NCBI RefSeq assembly: GCF_001308875.1
Contig: NZ_KQ465111.1
Coordinates: 124,001 to 188,000, forward strand
Direction: 5' to 3'
DNA length: 64,000 nt
From: Lysinibacillus sp. ZYM-1
GTDB taxonomy: Bacteria > Bacillota > Bacilli > Bacillales_A > Planococcaceae
The notes beneath the pieces are model-generated. The model was not told the origin of the DNA. It did no database searches and saw only the letters and a program-made list of their open reading frames with translations. The translations under genes and the position numbers were made by a program. Shown piece after piece: positions 8,510 through 17,701 of this stretch. Each line of letters opens with the position of its first letter. Within the stretch, counting starts at the first letter, position 1.

Positions 8510-8753
8510 TGTATAATTTCTGAATTATGACTTTAAATAGGCAGTACATTTTATCTTCATTTAGCAAATGTTTTATAGTTAAATATCCTTTTCGAAGGAT
8601 GTCAAAACGCCTACTGAATGAGGGTAATGCCTTTGGCTAATAAAACGGGTTTTGAGCAAAGACTAACAAAATCTGGCGCAATTTCGCCAAGGCGACATAG
8701 ATGTATGCGCCGACTGAAACTGTAATACCCAAATAGCAAGAGGAGGTGTTCAT
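8510..8753 (+). other. Long structured 5' leader of rny with a possible short upstream ORF
   Basis: About 240 nt between the predicted start site and rny. Visible structure: ATCCTT-TTCG-AAGGAT hairpin (8585-8600); GGCG/CGCC hairpin (8675-8688) followed by a second GGCG...CGCC hairpin (8691-8711). The outer GGCGCA (8675-8680) can instead pair with TGCGCC (8706-8711), giving a mutually exclusive fold. A 32-codon ORF (ATG 8627, stop 8723-8725; GAGGG just upstream; very basic C-terminus) spans these hairpins. It matches no riboswitch consensus I can recall. Regulatory role is inferred only. Confidence 0.4.
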
Positions 8754-10313
8754 ATGGATGGAATTACTATCATCTCCGCTTTGCTTGGACTCATCGTTGG
8801 TGCCGCTGTTAGCTATATCTACATGAAAAAAGTGAATGACTCAAAAATCACTGGTGCTAAACATGTCGCTGAAACAATCGTTGAAGAAGGAAAACGAGAA
8901 GCGGAGGCATTAAAGAAAGAAGCACTACTTGAAGCCAAAGATGAAACTCACAAATTTCGTACTGAAGCCGAGAATGACATTCGTGAACGTCGTTTAGAAC
9001 TTCAAAAACAAGAGAACCGTTTATTGCAAAGAGAAGAGAATCTTGATCGCAAGGATGATGCTCTAAATAAGAGAGAAGCAGGCTTAGAGCGTAAAGAACA
9101 AGCTCTAGCTGAAAGACAACAGCATATTGAACAGATGGAGAGCAAAGTGGACGAGCTCGTTGCATTGCAAAAAACAGAGCTAGAACGTATTTCTGCTTTA
9201 ACTAGAGAAGAAGCTAAAATGATTATCTTAAATGAAGTAGAAAAAGAGTTGGCAACTGATATTGCTGTGATGACGAAGGAAGCTGAAACACGTGCGAAAG
9301 AAGACTCAGATAAAAAGGCACGTGAAATCTTATCATTGGCGTTACAACGCTTTGCTGCAGATCATGTAGCTGAAACAACAGTATCTGTTGTAAACTTGCC
9401 AAATGATGAAATGAAAGGTCGTATCATTGGTCGTGAAGGCCGTAATATTCGTACTTTGGAAACGTTAACAGGAATTGATTTAATTATTGATGATACTCCA
9501 GAAGCGGTTATTTTATCAGGCTTTGACCCGATTCGTCGTGAAACGGCTCGACTTGCACTTGAAAAACTTGTACAGGATGGTCGCATTCACCCTGCTCGTA
9601 TTGAGGAAATGGTGGAAAAATCTCGTCGTGAAGTGGATGAACAAATCCGCGAAACGGGTGAGCAAACTACATTTGAAATTGGCATTCATAACTTACATCC
9701 AGATTTAATGAAAATTTTAGGCCGCATGAAATACCGTACAAGCTATGGACAAAACGTCCTAAAACATTCAATTGAAGTCGCACATTTGGCAGGTTTACTG
9801 GCAGCTGAATTAGGGGAAGACGTAGCGTTAGCTCGTCGTGCAGGCTTATTACATGATATTGGTAAAGCCATTGACCATGAAGTGGAAGGTAGCCATGTTG
9901 AGATTGGCGTGGAATTAGCAACAAAGTACAAGGAACATCCAGTCGTTATTAATAGTATTGCTTCGCATCATGGTGATACTGAAGCAACATCTGTTATCGC
10001 GGTATTAGTCGCGGCAGCTGACGCATTATCAGCAGCTCGTCCAGGTGCACGAAGTGAAACACTTGAAAACTATATCCGCAGACTTGAAAAATTAGAGGAA
10101 ATTTCAGAAAGCTATGATGGCGTTGAGAAATCTTATGCGATTCAAGCTGGTCGAGAAATTCGAATTATCGTACAACCTGAAAAAATTGATGATTTAGCTT
10201 CTCATCGTCTTGCCCGCGATATTCGCAAGCGTATAGAGGAAGAATTAGATTATCCAGGTCACATTAAAGTAACAGTCATTCGTGAAACACGTGCTGTGGA
10301 GTATGCGAAATAA
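8754..10313 (+). CDS. rny: Ribonuclease Y
   Basis: 519 residues, typical of RNase Y, starting at ATG 8754 after AGGAGGTG. Membrane-anchored endoribonuclease that initiates mRNA decay. Parts in order: N-terminal membrane helix ([19 protein letters not shown]), long charged coiled coil (about residues 30-200), KH RNA-binding domain ([19 protein letters not shown]), then an HD phosphohydrolase domain ([13 protein letters not shown]; later ASHHGD). Separated from recA by its own promoter and a long leader. Core partner ymdB lies 8.5 kb downstream because a polysaccharide locus intervenes. Confidence 0.97.
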   Translation: MDGITIISALLGLIVGAAVSYIYMKKVNDSKITGAKHVAETIVEEGKREAEALKKEALLEAKDETHKFRTEAENDIRERRLELQKQENRLLQREENLDRKDDALNKREAGLERKEQALAERQQHIEQMESKVDELVALQKTELERISALTREEAKMIILNEVEKELATDIAVMTKEAETRAKEDSDKKAREILSLALQRFAADHVAETTVSVVNLPNDEMKGRIIGREGRNIRTLETLTGIDLIIDDTPEAVILSGFDPIRRETARLALEKLVQDGRIHPARIEEMVEKSRREVDEQIRETGEQTTFEIGIHNLHPDLMKILGRMKYRTSYGQNVLKHSIEVAHLAGLLAAELGEDVALARRAGLLHDIGKAIDHEVEGSHVEIGVELATKYKEHPVVINSIASHHGDTEATSVIAVLVAAADALSAARPGARSETLENYIRRLEKLEEISESYDGVEKSYAIQAGREIRIIVQPEKIDDLASHRLARDIRKRIEEELDYPGHIKVTVIRETRAVEYAK

Positions 10314-10324
10314 TATTGAAAGTT

Positions 10325-10364
10325 AGAGGTTTCTCTAGATTAATATCTAGAGAGCCTCTTTTTT
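10325..10364 (+). terminator. rny terminator
   Basis: Inverted repeat AGAGG-TTT-CTCTAGAT / ATCTAGAG-AG-CCTCT with a small internal bulge, followed by a T run, 12 bases after the rny stop. Confidence 0.88.
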
Positions 10365-10438
10365 AATTTAGCCAGAGTCATGTTTAAGGAGCATCCATCA
10401 TAAAAAAGAAAAAGGCTAGATTTTCTAAAGATGGATTA

Positions 10439-11224
10439 ATGAAGAAAGATGTGATCAAATTGATAGATATCCATACGCATATATTATTTGATGTGGATGA
10501 TGGACCCAAAAATGAATCGGATTCCTTGAACATGTTGAAGCAAGCTGCGATGGAAGGGATAACTGATATTGTCTGTACATCACATGCGATGCATCCACAA
10601 TATCATGTCCAGTATAGTAAGGTAGAGGAGCAAGTAAGTGCTTTACAACAATTACTGCAGGATCATCAAATTTCAATCACACTTCATACAGGCCACGAAG
10701 TTCGTTTAAATGACGAGCTTCTGCCACGACTTCAGCAAAAGGAACTTCATACATTAGCCCACAGTCACTATATTTTATTGGAACTTCCTTCTAATACTAT
10801 CCCTGCCTATACAAAAGAGATGATTAGACGCTTAAAATCTGCTGGATATACACCCATATTGGCGCACCCTGAACGAAATCATGCCATTAGAGAAAATCCA
10901 AAGAGACTGGATGACCTTATTCTTGAAGGAGCATTCACACAAATAACGACAGGTAGTTTAACAGGTTTGTTTGGTAAGGAGGTACAACGTTTATCATTAG
11001 CTTTAGTAAGGGCAAATTACATTCATACCATTGGATCGGACGCCCATAATGTAAGCACAAGAAAATTTTGCTACCAAGCAGCACTCCAATATCTAGCGAA
11101 AAAGAACGAAGTAGAGGTGGTTGATCGGCTCCTCATGAACAATGCTAGCGTTTTAGCTAACAAGCCCATCATGCCACTTGAATTAGAAGATATTGCTGTG
11201 AGGAAGCGATGGCTTCTATTTTAA
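10439..11224 (+). CDS. CpsB/YwqE-type protein-tyrosine phosphatase (PHP family)
   Basis: 261 residues. Manganese-dependent PHP phosphatase that dephosphorylates bacterial tyrosine kinases controlling polysaccharide export. Metal-binding motifs are all present: DIHTHILFDVDDGP, TSHAMHPQ, GHEVRLN, LAHPERNH, GSDAHN. The start is uncertain: ATG 10439 has no clear ribosome site, and GTG 10451 and TTG 10460, both followed by the same IDIHTH, are alternatives. First gene of the polysaccharide locus; its likely substrate is the kinase encoded at 13198. Confidence 0.88.
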   Translation: MKKDVIKLIDIHTHILFDVDDGPKNESDSLNMLKQAAMEGITDIVCTSHAMHPQYHVQYSKVEEQVSALQQLLQDHQISITLHTGHEVRLNDELLPRLQQKELHTLAHSHYILLELPSNTIPAYTKEMIRRLKSAGYTPILAHPERNHAIRENPKRLDDLILEGAFTQITTGSLTGLFGKEVQRLSLALVRANYIHTIGSDAHNVSTRKFCYQAALQYLAKKNEVEVVDRLLMNNASVLANKPIMPLELEDIAVRKRWLLF

Positions 11225-11255
11225 TCTCCTATGTAGAATTGAGTGTGAGACTAAC

Positions 11256-12413
11256 ATGAAACTATTCTACACATTGGTGTTTAGCGCTCTTATTTTGATG
11301 AGCCTTCTGCAGCCAGTAGATGGAATTTACCATAAATTATCCTTAGTTATCAGCCTATTAATGATCATAATCTCTTTACTTTGGCATAAAAAAATTATTA
11401 TTCAAAATGTACAAGCTAGTATTTTTTTTAGTATTTATACGTTTTTTTGTGTCATTTCAGCAGGGGTGAACCAGGATATGGACCTCTTGAAAAATAGTCT
11501 GCAATTATTTTGTATGTTTTTAGCAGTTTCTATTTTCTTTAATGATCTTGTGAAAGAGCATGTGATGGAGGTTGTAGTAAATAGTGTTCTCATAGCCTAC
11601 ATTCCATTTTTATTTGTATGTTTTCAACAAGCTCATTATTTATTTGGAGGGTTTGCTGGTGTATTTGAAAATCCCAATACAATGGGGTTTTCTATGATTG
11701 GGTTAATGGTTGTGGTGCTTATGAGACTGTATCAGATAACAGTAAAATTGTTACATGGACAGCAACAGCTGAAATTAATGCTAGCATTTGGTTTCTATAC
11801 GGCCATTTATTTAGTTAGTTTATATATTATACTGCTTTCAAATGCACGTACTTCTTTGTTAACGGCTGCATTAGTGACGATTGTAGTAATCGTTTCTAAT
11901 CTCAAAAGCTTGAACAAAACCTTCCTACCATTACTAAAATTCAGTGCGCTCTTAACGGGCACAGTATTAATAGTGATAATAGCTTTCCTGAAAATGAATA
12001 TGATGCAAGATGCCGTACAAAGTATATTAATGAAAATGGAAAAAAAGTCTACGAATATTACAGATGGACGCCTTGAAATTTGGCAATATGTTTTTGAGCA
12101 TGTTCAATTTTGGGGACACGGAGTGGAATCCTTATGGTCCATAGGTGTTTCTCATGCTCATAACACATTTATCAATATTTTACAGGAAGCTGGCTTACTG
12201 GCATTGATTAGCTATTGTTGTTTTCTGTTAGCAATCCCCAAAGGCTATCGTCAAATGAACGAACAGCTTGCCGTTTTGACAGTCCTGGTTATAGTCGCGA
12301 TGTTAGGGGTTTCCACATTTGAAATTCTATATTTTAATGTACTCCATATCCTTGTGTTTGTTGTAAGTGGAAGCTTGAGAGATAAGGATAAAAAAACGAC
12401 ATTGATCGAATAA
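11256..12413 (+). CDS. O-antigen ligase/polymerase (Wzy-like) membrane protein
   Basis: 385 residues, almost entirely hydrophobic with about ten predicted membrane segments. Typical Wzy_C/O-antigen-ligase stretch after a large loop: DGRLEIWQYVFEHVQFWGHG, then SHAHNTFINILQEAGLL. The sequence FENPNTMGFSMIGL is also characteristic. Probably polymerises lipid-linked repeat units outside the membrane. Ribosome site weak (GTGTGAGACTAAC). Lies between the phosphatase and the Wzz-like gene, so its role in this locus is well supported by context. Confidence 0.8.
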   Translation: MKLFYTLVFSALILMSLLQPVDGIYHKLSLVISLLMIIISLLWHKKIIIQNVQASIFFSIYTFFCVISAGVNQDMDLLKNSLQLFCMFLAVSIFFNDLVKEHVMEVVVNSVLIAYIPFLFVCFQQAHYLFGGFAGVFENPNTMGFSMIGLMVVVLMRLYQITVKLLHGQQQLKLMLAFGFYTAIYLVSLYIILLSNARTSLLTAALVTIVVIVSNLKSLNKTFLPLLKFSALLTGTVLIVIIAFLKMNMMQDAVQSILMKMEKKSTNITDGRLEIWQYVFEHVQFWGHGVESLWSIGVSHAHNTFINILQEAGLLALISYCCFLLAIPKGYRQMNEQLAVLTVLVIVAMLGVSTFEILYFNVLHILVFVVSGSLRDKDKKTTLIE

Positions 12414-12481
12414 CCAGTAGGCTTGTTTAATATACTTTATTAGCATTGCCGCTATCTGCCTATTAGGAGGGGATCCATCTT

Positions 12482-13198
12482 GTGAATGAAGAAATGACAA
12501 TACAAAGCCTAATAAAAGTAATACAAAAACGTTGGTTCTTAATCCTAATGCTGATGATACTGTCGATAGGCATTGCCATTTTTATTAGCTATTTTATTCA
12601 AACACCCATTTATGAAGCGGAAACTCAATTATTGGTCAATCAAAAAAGCTATGAGAATCAGCAACTAATAGGGGCGCAGAATGTTGATACGGACCTACGT
12701 TTAATTAATACGTACAATGTTATTATCAAGAGTCCCGTTATTTTAACAAAGGTAATTGATGTGTTGGCACTCGACACAACTCCAGAAGCTTTAATGAAAC
12801 AAATAGAAGTTTCCAGCGCCAATAATTCACAAGTGGTTAATATTCGTGTACAGGATGAGAATGAAGCAAAGGCTGTTAAAATTGCCAATACGATTGCGGA
12901 GATTTTTAAAGAGGAAATCCCTGTACTAATGCATGTGGATAATATTAATATTCTCTTTGTCGCTCAATCTAGTGAACATCCTGTACCTGTGAAACCAAAT
13001 AAATTACTGAATCTCATGATAGCAGCCATCAGCGGTTTCAGTTTGGCACTAGTCCTCGCATATTTTTTAGAAACGATTGATAAGACTATTAAAACAGAGC
13101 AAGATATCGAGGAGATTTTATCCTTACCAGTGATTGGAGTTGTTAGTAATATCGAATTACTCAATAGAAAAAAATCAAGAGCCAGGGGGTCTTCTTAA
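12482..13198 (+). CDS. Wzz/CapA-type chain-length and kinase modulator (YveK-like)
   Basis: 238 residues, GTG start at 12482 after AGGAGGGG. Two membrane helices flank an extracytoplasmic domain: WFLILMLMILSIGIAIFISY near the N-terminus and LMIAAISGFSLALVLAYFLE near residue 185. The proline-containing PVPVKPNKLLN before the second helix is the Wzz hallmark. In Gram-positives this protein is the membrane activator of the separately encoded tyrosine kinase. Its stop overlaps the kinase start by one base. Confidence 0.9.
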   Translation: MNEEMTIQSLIKVIQKRWFLILMLMILSIGIAIFISYFIQTPIYEAETQLLVNQKSYENQQLIGAQNVDTDLRLINTYNVIIKSPVILTKVIDVLALDTTPEALMKQIEVSSANNSQVVNIRVQDENEAKAVKIANTIAEIFKEEIPVLMHVDNINILFVAQSSEHPVPVKPNKLLNLMIAAISGFSLALVLAYFLETIDKTIKTEQDIEEILSLPVIGVVSNIELLNRKKSRARGSS

Positions 13199-13896
13199 TG
13201 CTTTTCAAAAGAAAAACGAAAAAATCACCAATGGCTCGCAAGCTGATTACTGTTTCTGATATGATGTCAATTCCTTCAGAGCAGTATCGCACCATTCGCG
13301 CAAATATTAAATTTTCACAACCCAATCAAGATGTGAAAACTATTCTAGTAACCTCCTCGATCGCCGGTGAAGGAAAATCGACAAATGCGGCAAATATCGG
13401 TGTAGTATTTTCCCAAGAGGGCAAGCGTGTACTCATTATTGATGCTGATATGCGTAAGCCTACACTTCATCATACATTTTATCTCGACAATATTTTCGGC
13501 CTATCATCAGTGTTATCACGCCAATCCACCATAGAGGATGTTATTCAAGAAACTTTTGTAGAAGGTGTGGATATAATTTCGAGTGGTCCTATCCCGCCTA
13601 ATCCCACAGAGTTATTAGCTTCTGAAACATTGACAGCCTTGTTGGTGGAAGTGAAAGTACGATACGATATGATAATTATTGATGCGCCACCATTACTTTT
13701 TTTATCCGATGCACAAATCTTATCCAACAAATGTGATGGTACTCTTTTAATTGTTAATACGGGAACAGTAGGGAAAGCAGCCGTTGTAAAATCAAAATCA
13801 ATCTTAACGATTTCCAAAGCCAATATTTTAGGGGTTATCTTGAATAATTTTAAGATAAATGGTAGTACGTACGAGCAGTATTATGGAAAAGAATAA
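13198..13896 (+). CDS. CpsD/CapB-family (YwqD-like) tyrosine kinase
   Basis: 232 residues. BY-kinase catalytic domain: Walker A SSIAGEGKSTNAAN, Walker A' VLIIDADMRKP, Walker B MIIIDAPPLL. The C-terminus ends YEQYYGKE, a short tyrosine cluster that is the usual autophosphorylation site. It needs the preceding membrane modulator for activity and is the expected substrate of the PHP phosphatase at 10439. Together they regulate polymer length and export. Confidence 0.92.
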   Translation: MLFKRKTKKSPMARKLITVSDMMSIPSEQYRTIRANIKFSQPNQDVKTILVTSSIAGEGKSTNAANIGVVFSQEGKRVLIIDADMRKPTLHHTFYLDNIFGLSSVLSRQSTIEDVIQETFVEGVDIISSGPIPPNPTELLASETLTALLVEVKVRYDMIIIDAPPLLFLSDAQILSNKCDGTLLIVNTGTVGKAAVVKSKSILTISKANILGVILNNFKINGSTYEQYYGKE

Positions 13897-13905
13897 AGGT
13901 GGAAT

Positions 13906-14991
13906 ATGGCATTGAAAAAGATCCTGCATATTATTCCTACTACTGATTTTGGTGGTATAACGACGATGATTGCCGACATTTGGTTGAATGTTAATAAATC
14001 ATTGTACCATTTTGATTTTGTGTCATTTAATAAAGGTCCCTACCATGATATTCTCTTACAACAAGGTTCGAATATATTTTACGAAAAATATATTACGCAG
14101 CAAGGTCCAATCTCTTATATGTGGAACATTTATCGGATCATAAAGCAATATGGATATGATGCCATTCATGATCATACAGGCTACAGAGCAGTTTTTACAA
14201 TGCTAGCAGCTCGTTTGGCTGGTGTATCGTGCCGTGTATTACATAGCCATACAAATGTTGCTGAAGAATGGAACAATAAAATCATGTTAACATTGTTGAA
14301 AAGGTTGAGTGTTTTAAATGCAACGAAATTAGTGGCTTGTAGTCAAAAAGCTGGGGAATTTTGCTTTGATAAGAGAGCCTATGATATTGTTGCTAATCCA
14401 ATTGATATGCAGAAAATAGAGCGATTGTTGCCTGAAGAGAAAAAGAGTTTGGGAGAAAGTCTAGGAATACAGGATGGAGATTTAGTAGTTGGTCATATTG
14501 GTCGTTTTGTCCCTGTGAAAAATCATCCCTTTTTAATTGAGCTTGCTATTAAATTAAAACTGCAAGAGATTCCTTTTAAATTGTTATTGATAGGGGATGG
14601 GCCGTTAGAGCAGGAAATCCGCCTCCTCGTCAAGGAACATAATGTAGAAGATTATGTTCGATTTTTAGGACAGCGAGCAGATATCATTAAACTCCTTCAA
14701 CTGATGGATAAGTTTATTTTACCGTCCCATTTTGAGGGCTTTGGAATTGTATTATTAGAAGCACAAATTTGTGGTACACCAGCCATTGTATCTTCCACAC
14801 TGCCAAGAGAAGTGGACCTTGATGTTGGGTTACTTCAGTATTTGGATCTAGAGGGGGATATCGAAAGCTGGCTTCAAGCGATTTTAAACAATGATGTAAA
14901 ACTAGATCCGCAAATTATTAGTAAGAGTCTTAAAAATAAAGGTCTTGATGCAGAAGAAATAGCAACTAGATTGTGTGCTCTGTACACCTAG
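13906..14991 (+). CDS. Glycosyltransferase, GT4-like
   Basis: 361 residues, ATG 13906 after AAAGGTGG. GT-B fold: N-terminal KILHIIPTTDFGGITTMIADI (donor-loop glycines), inner segment VGHIGRFVPVKNHPFLIELA, and acceptor/donor motif HFEGFGIVLLEAQICGTPAI containing the ExxxxxxE pair. Resembles EpsF-like enzymes. Probably adds a sugar to the lipid-linked repeat unit on the cytoplasmic side; the sugar cannot be told from sequence. Confidence 0.88.
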   Translation: MALKKILHIIPTTDFGGITTMIADIWLNVNKSLYHFDFVSFNKGPYHDILLQQGSNIFYEKYITQQGPISYMWNIYRIIKQYGYDAIHDHTGYRAVFTMLAARLAGVSCRVLHSHTNVAEEWNNKIMLTLLKRLSVLNATKLVACSQKAGEFCFDKRAYDIVANPIDMQKIERLLPEEKKSLGESLGIQDGDLVVGHIGRFVPVKNHPFLIELAIKLKLQEIPFKLLLIGDGPLEQEIRLLVKEHNVEDYVRFLGQRADIIKLLQLMDKFILPSHFEGFGIVLLEAQICGTPAIVSSTLPREVDLDVGLLQYLDLEGDIESWLQAILNNDVKLDPQIISKSLKNKGLDAEEIATRLCALYT

Positions 14992-15019
14992 CTAGCAAAC
15001 TAAATCAAAGGATGAGACT

Positions 15020-16165
15020 ATCCAAAAGAAAATTAAAATTACTCATATCATCACCACCATAGGCCTTGGTGGGGCAGAAGCAATGCTTTATCGTCTTTTA
15101 CAGAACATGGATCGGGATATGTATGAGGTAGAGGTTATTTGTCTGACAGAGATGGGGACTTATGGTGAGTTTATCGAACAACAATTAAACATCAAAGTAA
15201 CTATATGTGATATGCGTAGTAATATGGGAAGTGCCTTTGTACAGTGTTACCAGCTATGTCGAAAGAGCGACATTATTCAAACTTGGATGTACCATGCTAA
15301 TTTTCTCGGGTACATTCTTTCTAAATTATTAAAAAAGAAGTTAATCTGGGGTATTCATCATAGTAATTTAAATAAACATGACAATAAAAGAAGGACAATT
15401 TTTATTGCAAAGCTTTGTGCTAAATTGTCAAAACATGTGGATGCCATTATTTCTTGTGGTCCAAAGGTCAAAGAAATTCATGAAGCCATTGGTTACAAGA
15501 ATAAGCAGCACCGAATGATTGTGAATGGTGTGAATACTGATTTCTATAAACCTAGTAAGAAGCGACAATATTATACGGAACGATTCAACATCCTGAATCA
15601 ACCTATTTTATTGCATGTTGGTAGATGGGACCCACTAAAGGATTATGGGAATTTACTGGAAAGCATAAAATTATTAACACAGAAGCGACAAGATTTTTAT
15701 GTCTTTTTAGTTGGCTATGAAATAGATGGCTCCAATCGGGAATTGAGGCAAATGATAGAGAATGTCCAGTTAGAGCACATCACATTCTTATTAGGTAGTA
15801 GAGAAGATATTCCGCAATTAATGGCAGCAGCAGATTTATTTATTTTATCCTCTTCGGGAGAGGGGCTACCGAATGTATTGGTGGAGGCACTTGCCAGTGG
15901 CACATGCTGTGTGACTACAAATGTAGGAGATTGTGAATATCTGGTAGGGGATTATGGAGAAGTTGTTCCAGCCAAGGATGCTGCAGCTTTATCGATGGCG
16001 ATCAATAAGGCATTAAATTACGATTCAAAGCAATATGAAAAAAGAGCCAACCTAGGTCGCGCACATGTTTTGGCAAACTTTCAAATTAAGCATGTTGTGG
16101 AGCAATATCAATCTCTATATCCAGCTATCATCGATAGTAAAAACATGAAAGCCAATCCTCACTAA
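15020..16165 (+). CDS. Glycosyltransferase, GT4-like, with probable ATC start
   Basis: 381 residues if started at ATC 15020. The first ATG (15083) would begin inside the conserved glycine loop: in-frame codons upstream encode KKIKITHIITTIGLGGAEAM, the normal N-terminus of this family. The frame is open from 14996 and holds no ATG, GTG or TTG before 15083, but AAAGGATGAG lies seven bases before ATC 15020. Other motifs: LHVGRWDPLKDYGNLLE and SSSGEGLPNVLVEALASGTCCV. Cytoplasmic sugar transferase of the polysaccharide locus. Either a rare start codon or an N-terminal mutation; enzyme family is clear. Confidence 0.82.
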   Translation: MQKKIKITHIITTIGLGGAEAMLYRLLQNMDRDMYEVEVICLTEMGTYGEFIEQQLNIKVTICDMRSNMGSAFVQCYQLCRKSDIIQTWMYHANFLGYILSKLLKKKLIWGIHHSNLNKHDNKRRTIFIAKLCAKLSKHVDAIISCGPKVKEIHEAIGYKNKQHRMIVNGVNTDFYKPSKKRQYYTERFNILNQPILLHVGRWDPLKDYGNLLESIKLLTQKRQDFYVFLVGYEIDGSNRELRQMIENVQLEHITFLLGSREDIPQLMAAADLFILSSSGEGLPNVLVEALASGTCCVTTNVGDCEYLVGDYGEVVPAKDAAALSMAINKALNYDSKQYEKRANLGRAHVLANFQIKHVVEQYQSLYPAIIDSKNMKANPH

Positions 16166-16180
16166 TAGAAAGGTGTGCTC

Positions 16181-17701
16181 ATGAAAGAAATTAAGATTGG
16201 AGCCATTCTTTCTTATCTAACAATCGGCTGTACGATGATCTCCTCTCTTCTTTTTACACCCTTTATGATTTCGCTTCTAGGTCAAAAAGAATTCGGTTTA
16301 TATTCTTTAATGATTGTACTTGTTGGCTATCTTTCCATTTTAGATTTAGGGTTGGGCAATGCGATTGTACGCTATATTGCTAGAAATAGAGCAATAGCGG
16401 ATAAGGCATTAGAGGCATCATTAAATGGATTCTTTTTAAAATTATTTATCGGTATTGGCTTTCTTACATTACTGATAGGCTTCTTCTTATTTTCACAGGT
16501 GGATATTATTTTTGGACAAAGCTTATCAGGGGATCAATTAGCCAAAGCGAAAGTAATGGGTTATATAATGACTATTAGTGTAGCGGTTCAATTTCCACTA
16601 GGTGTCTTTACTTCAATCTTACAAGCTTATGAAAAATTTATTTTTATTAAATTGACAACATTACTACAGGTGATTGTACAGCCTCTGACAATGTTGTTTT
16701 TTCTGTTACGGGGAACCGATGCGGTGACGTTGATCTATATTATCGCCATTTATAATATACTTTTTTTCGTATTGGATGCCATTTATTGTATGAAGGTGCT
16801 GTCCATTCAATTTACATTTACTTTAAAAAACACAAAACTCATAAAGGAAATTTTCATTTACTCATTTTTTATTTTTATCACGGTCATCGTTGATAAAATC
16901 TATTGGCAAACGGATCAAGTGTTGTTAGGAATATTAAAAGGTACTGAGGATGTTGCCATTTATGCAGTAGCTATGCAAATAGTATTGATATTTATGTCAC
17001 TCGCTTTAGCCATAAGTGGCCTATTTCTACCTCGTATCTCTATGCTTGTAACACAAGAAGATGGGTTATTAGAAATTAACAAGCTCTTCATTAAAGTTGG
17101 CGCCACTCAATTTTTAGTAGTTGGATATATACTAGGTGGCTTTTTTCTTTTTGGAAAAGAATTTTTATTGTTGTGGTTAGGGAAAGACTTCATCGCCATC
17201 TATGCGATCGTTCTTATTATTATGGTGCCATTCAGTATTGATCTCATACAAAATTTGGGTCTTAATGTGTTGAAAGCGAAAAATCTTTTTAAATTTAGAA
17301 CCATTTTGTTAATGATAGTGGCCGTCGCTAATATTTTTGTATCCATACCAGCTATCTATTTTTATGGAAAAATTGGCACAGCGATTATTACAGCCAGTTC
17401 TTTATTTATAGGAAACGTAGTTATCATGAATATTTATTACTATAAAAAAATTGGCTTGGATATCTTAGGTTTTTGGCGGACGATTACGAGGCTAATTCTA
17501 GCATTTATCTTGGCCATTTGCTGTAGTCAGCTTCTATGGGAAATAACGAAACCGTCAATTACTTGGATCTCTATCATCGAATATATTCTTTATTATACAG
17601 TTCTGGCAGGTGTGAGCCTTTTCTGTATTGGTATGACGAAAGAGCAAAGAAGAAAGTGGTTAGAGTCATTGCGTAAAGGAGGGACAAAATTTTGGTCTTA
17701 G
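16181..17701 (+). CDS. Wzx-type polysaccharide flippase
   Basis: 506 residues, ATG 16181 after AGAAAGGTG (a GTG at 16175 is in frame but sits in the ribosome site). Multi-pass membrane protein of the MATE-like polysaccharide transporter family, with about 12-14 hydrophobic segments. Typical start: ILSYLTIGCTMISSLLFTPF and LDLGLGNAIVRYIA. Translocates the lipid-linked repeat unit across the membrane for polymerisation by the Wzy-like protein. Overlaps the next gene by 10 bp. Confidence 0.9.
   Translation: MKEIKIGAILSYLTIGCTMISSLLFTPFMISLLGQKEFGLYSLMIVLVGYLSILDLGLGNAIVRYIARNRAIADKALEASLNGFFLKLFIGIGFLTLLIGFFLFSQVDIIFGQSLSGDQLAKAKVMGYIMTISVAVQFPLGVFTSILQAYEKFIFIKLTTLLQVIVQPLTMLFFLLRGTDAVTLIYIIAIYNILFFVLDAIYCMKVLSIQFTFTLKNTKLIKEIFIYSFFIFITVIVDKIYWQTDQVLLGILKGTEDVAIYAVAMQIVLIFMSLALAISGLFLPRISMLVTQEDGLLEINKLFIKVGATQFLVVGYILGGFFLFGKEFLLLWLGKDFIAIYAIVLIIMVPFSIDLIQNLGLNVLKAKNLFKFRTILLMIVAVANIFVSIPAIYFYGKIGTAIITASSLFIGNVVIMNIYYYKKIGLDILGFWRTITRLILAFILAICCSQLLWEITKPSITWISIIEYILYYTVLAGVSLFCIGMTKEQRRKWLESLRKGGTKFWS

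Noticed and set aside
8510-8753. Known riboswitch or T-box in the rny leader
   Set aside because: No T-box signature and none of the TPP, SAM, cobalamin, c-di-GMP, ZTP or fluoride core motifs I can recall was found; left as an unassigned structured leader.
15083-16165. Starting the second capsule glycosyltransferase at ATG 15083
   Set aside because: This would begin inside the conserved glycine loop and has no ribosome site; the in-frame upstream codons encode the normal family N-terminus.
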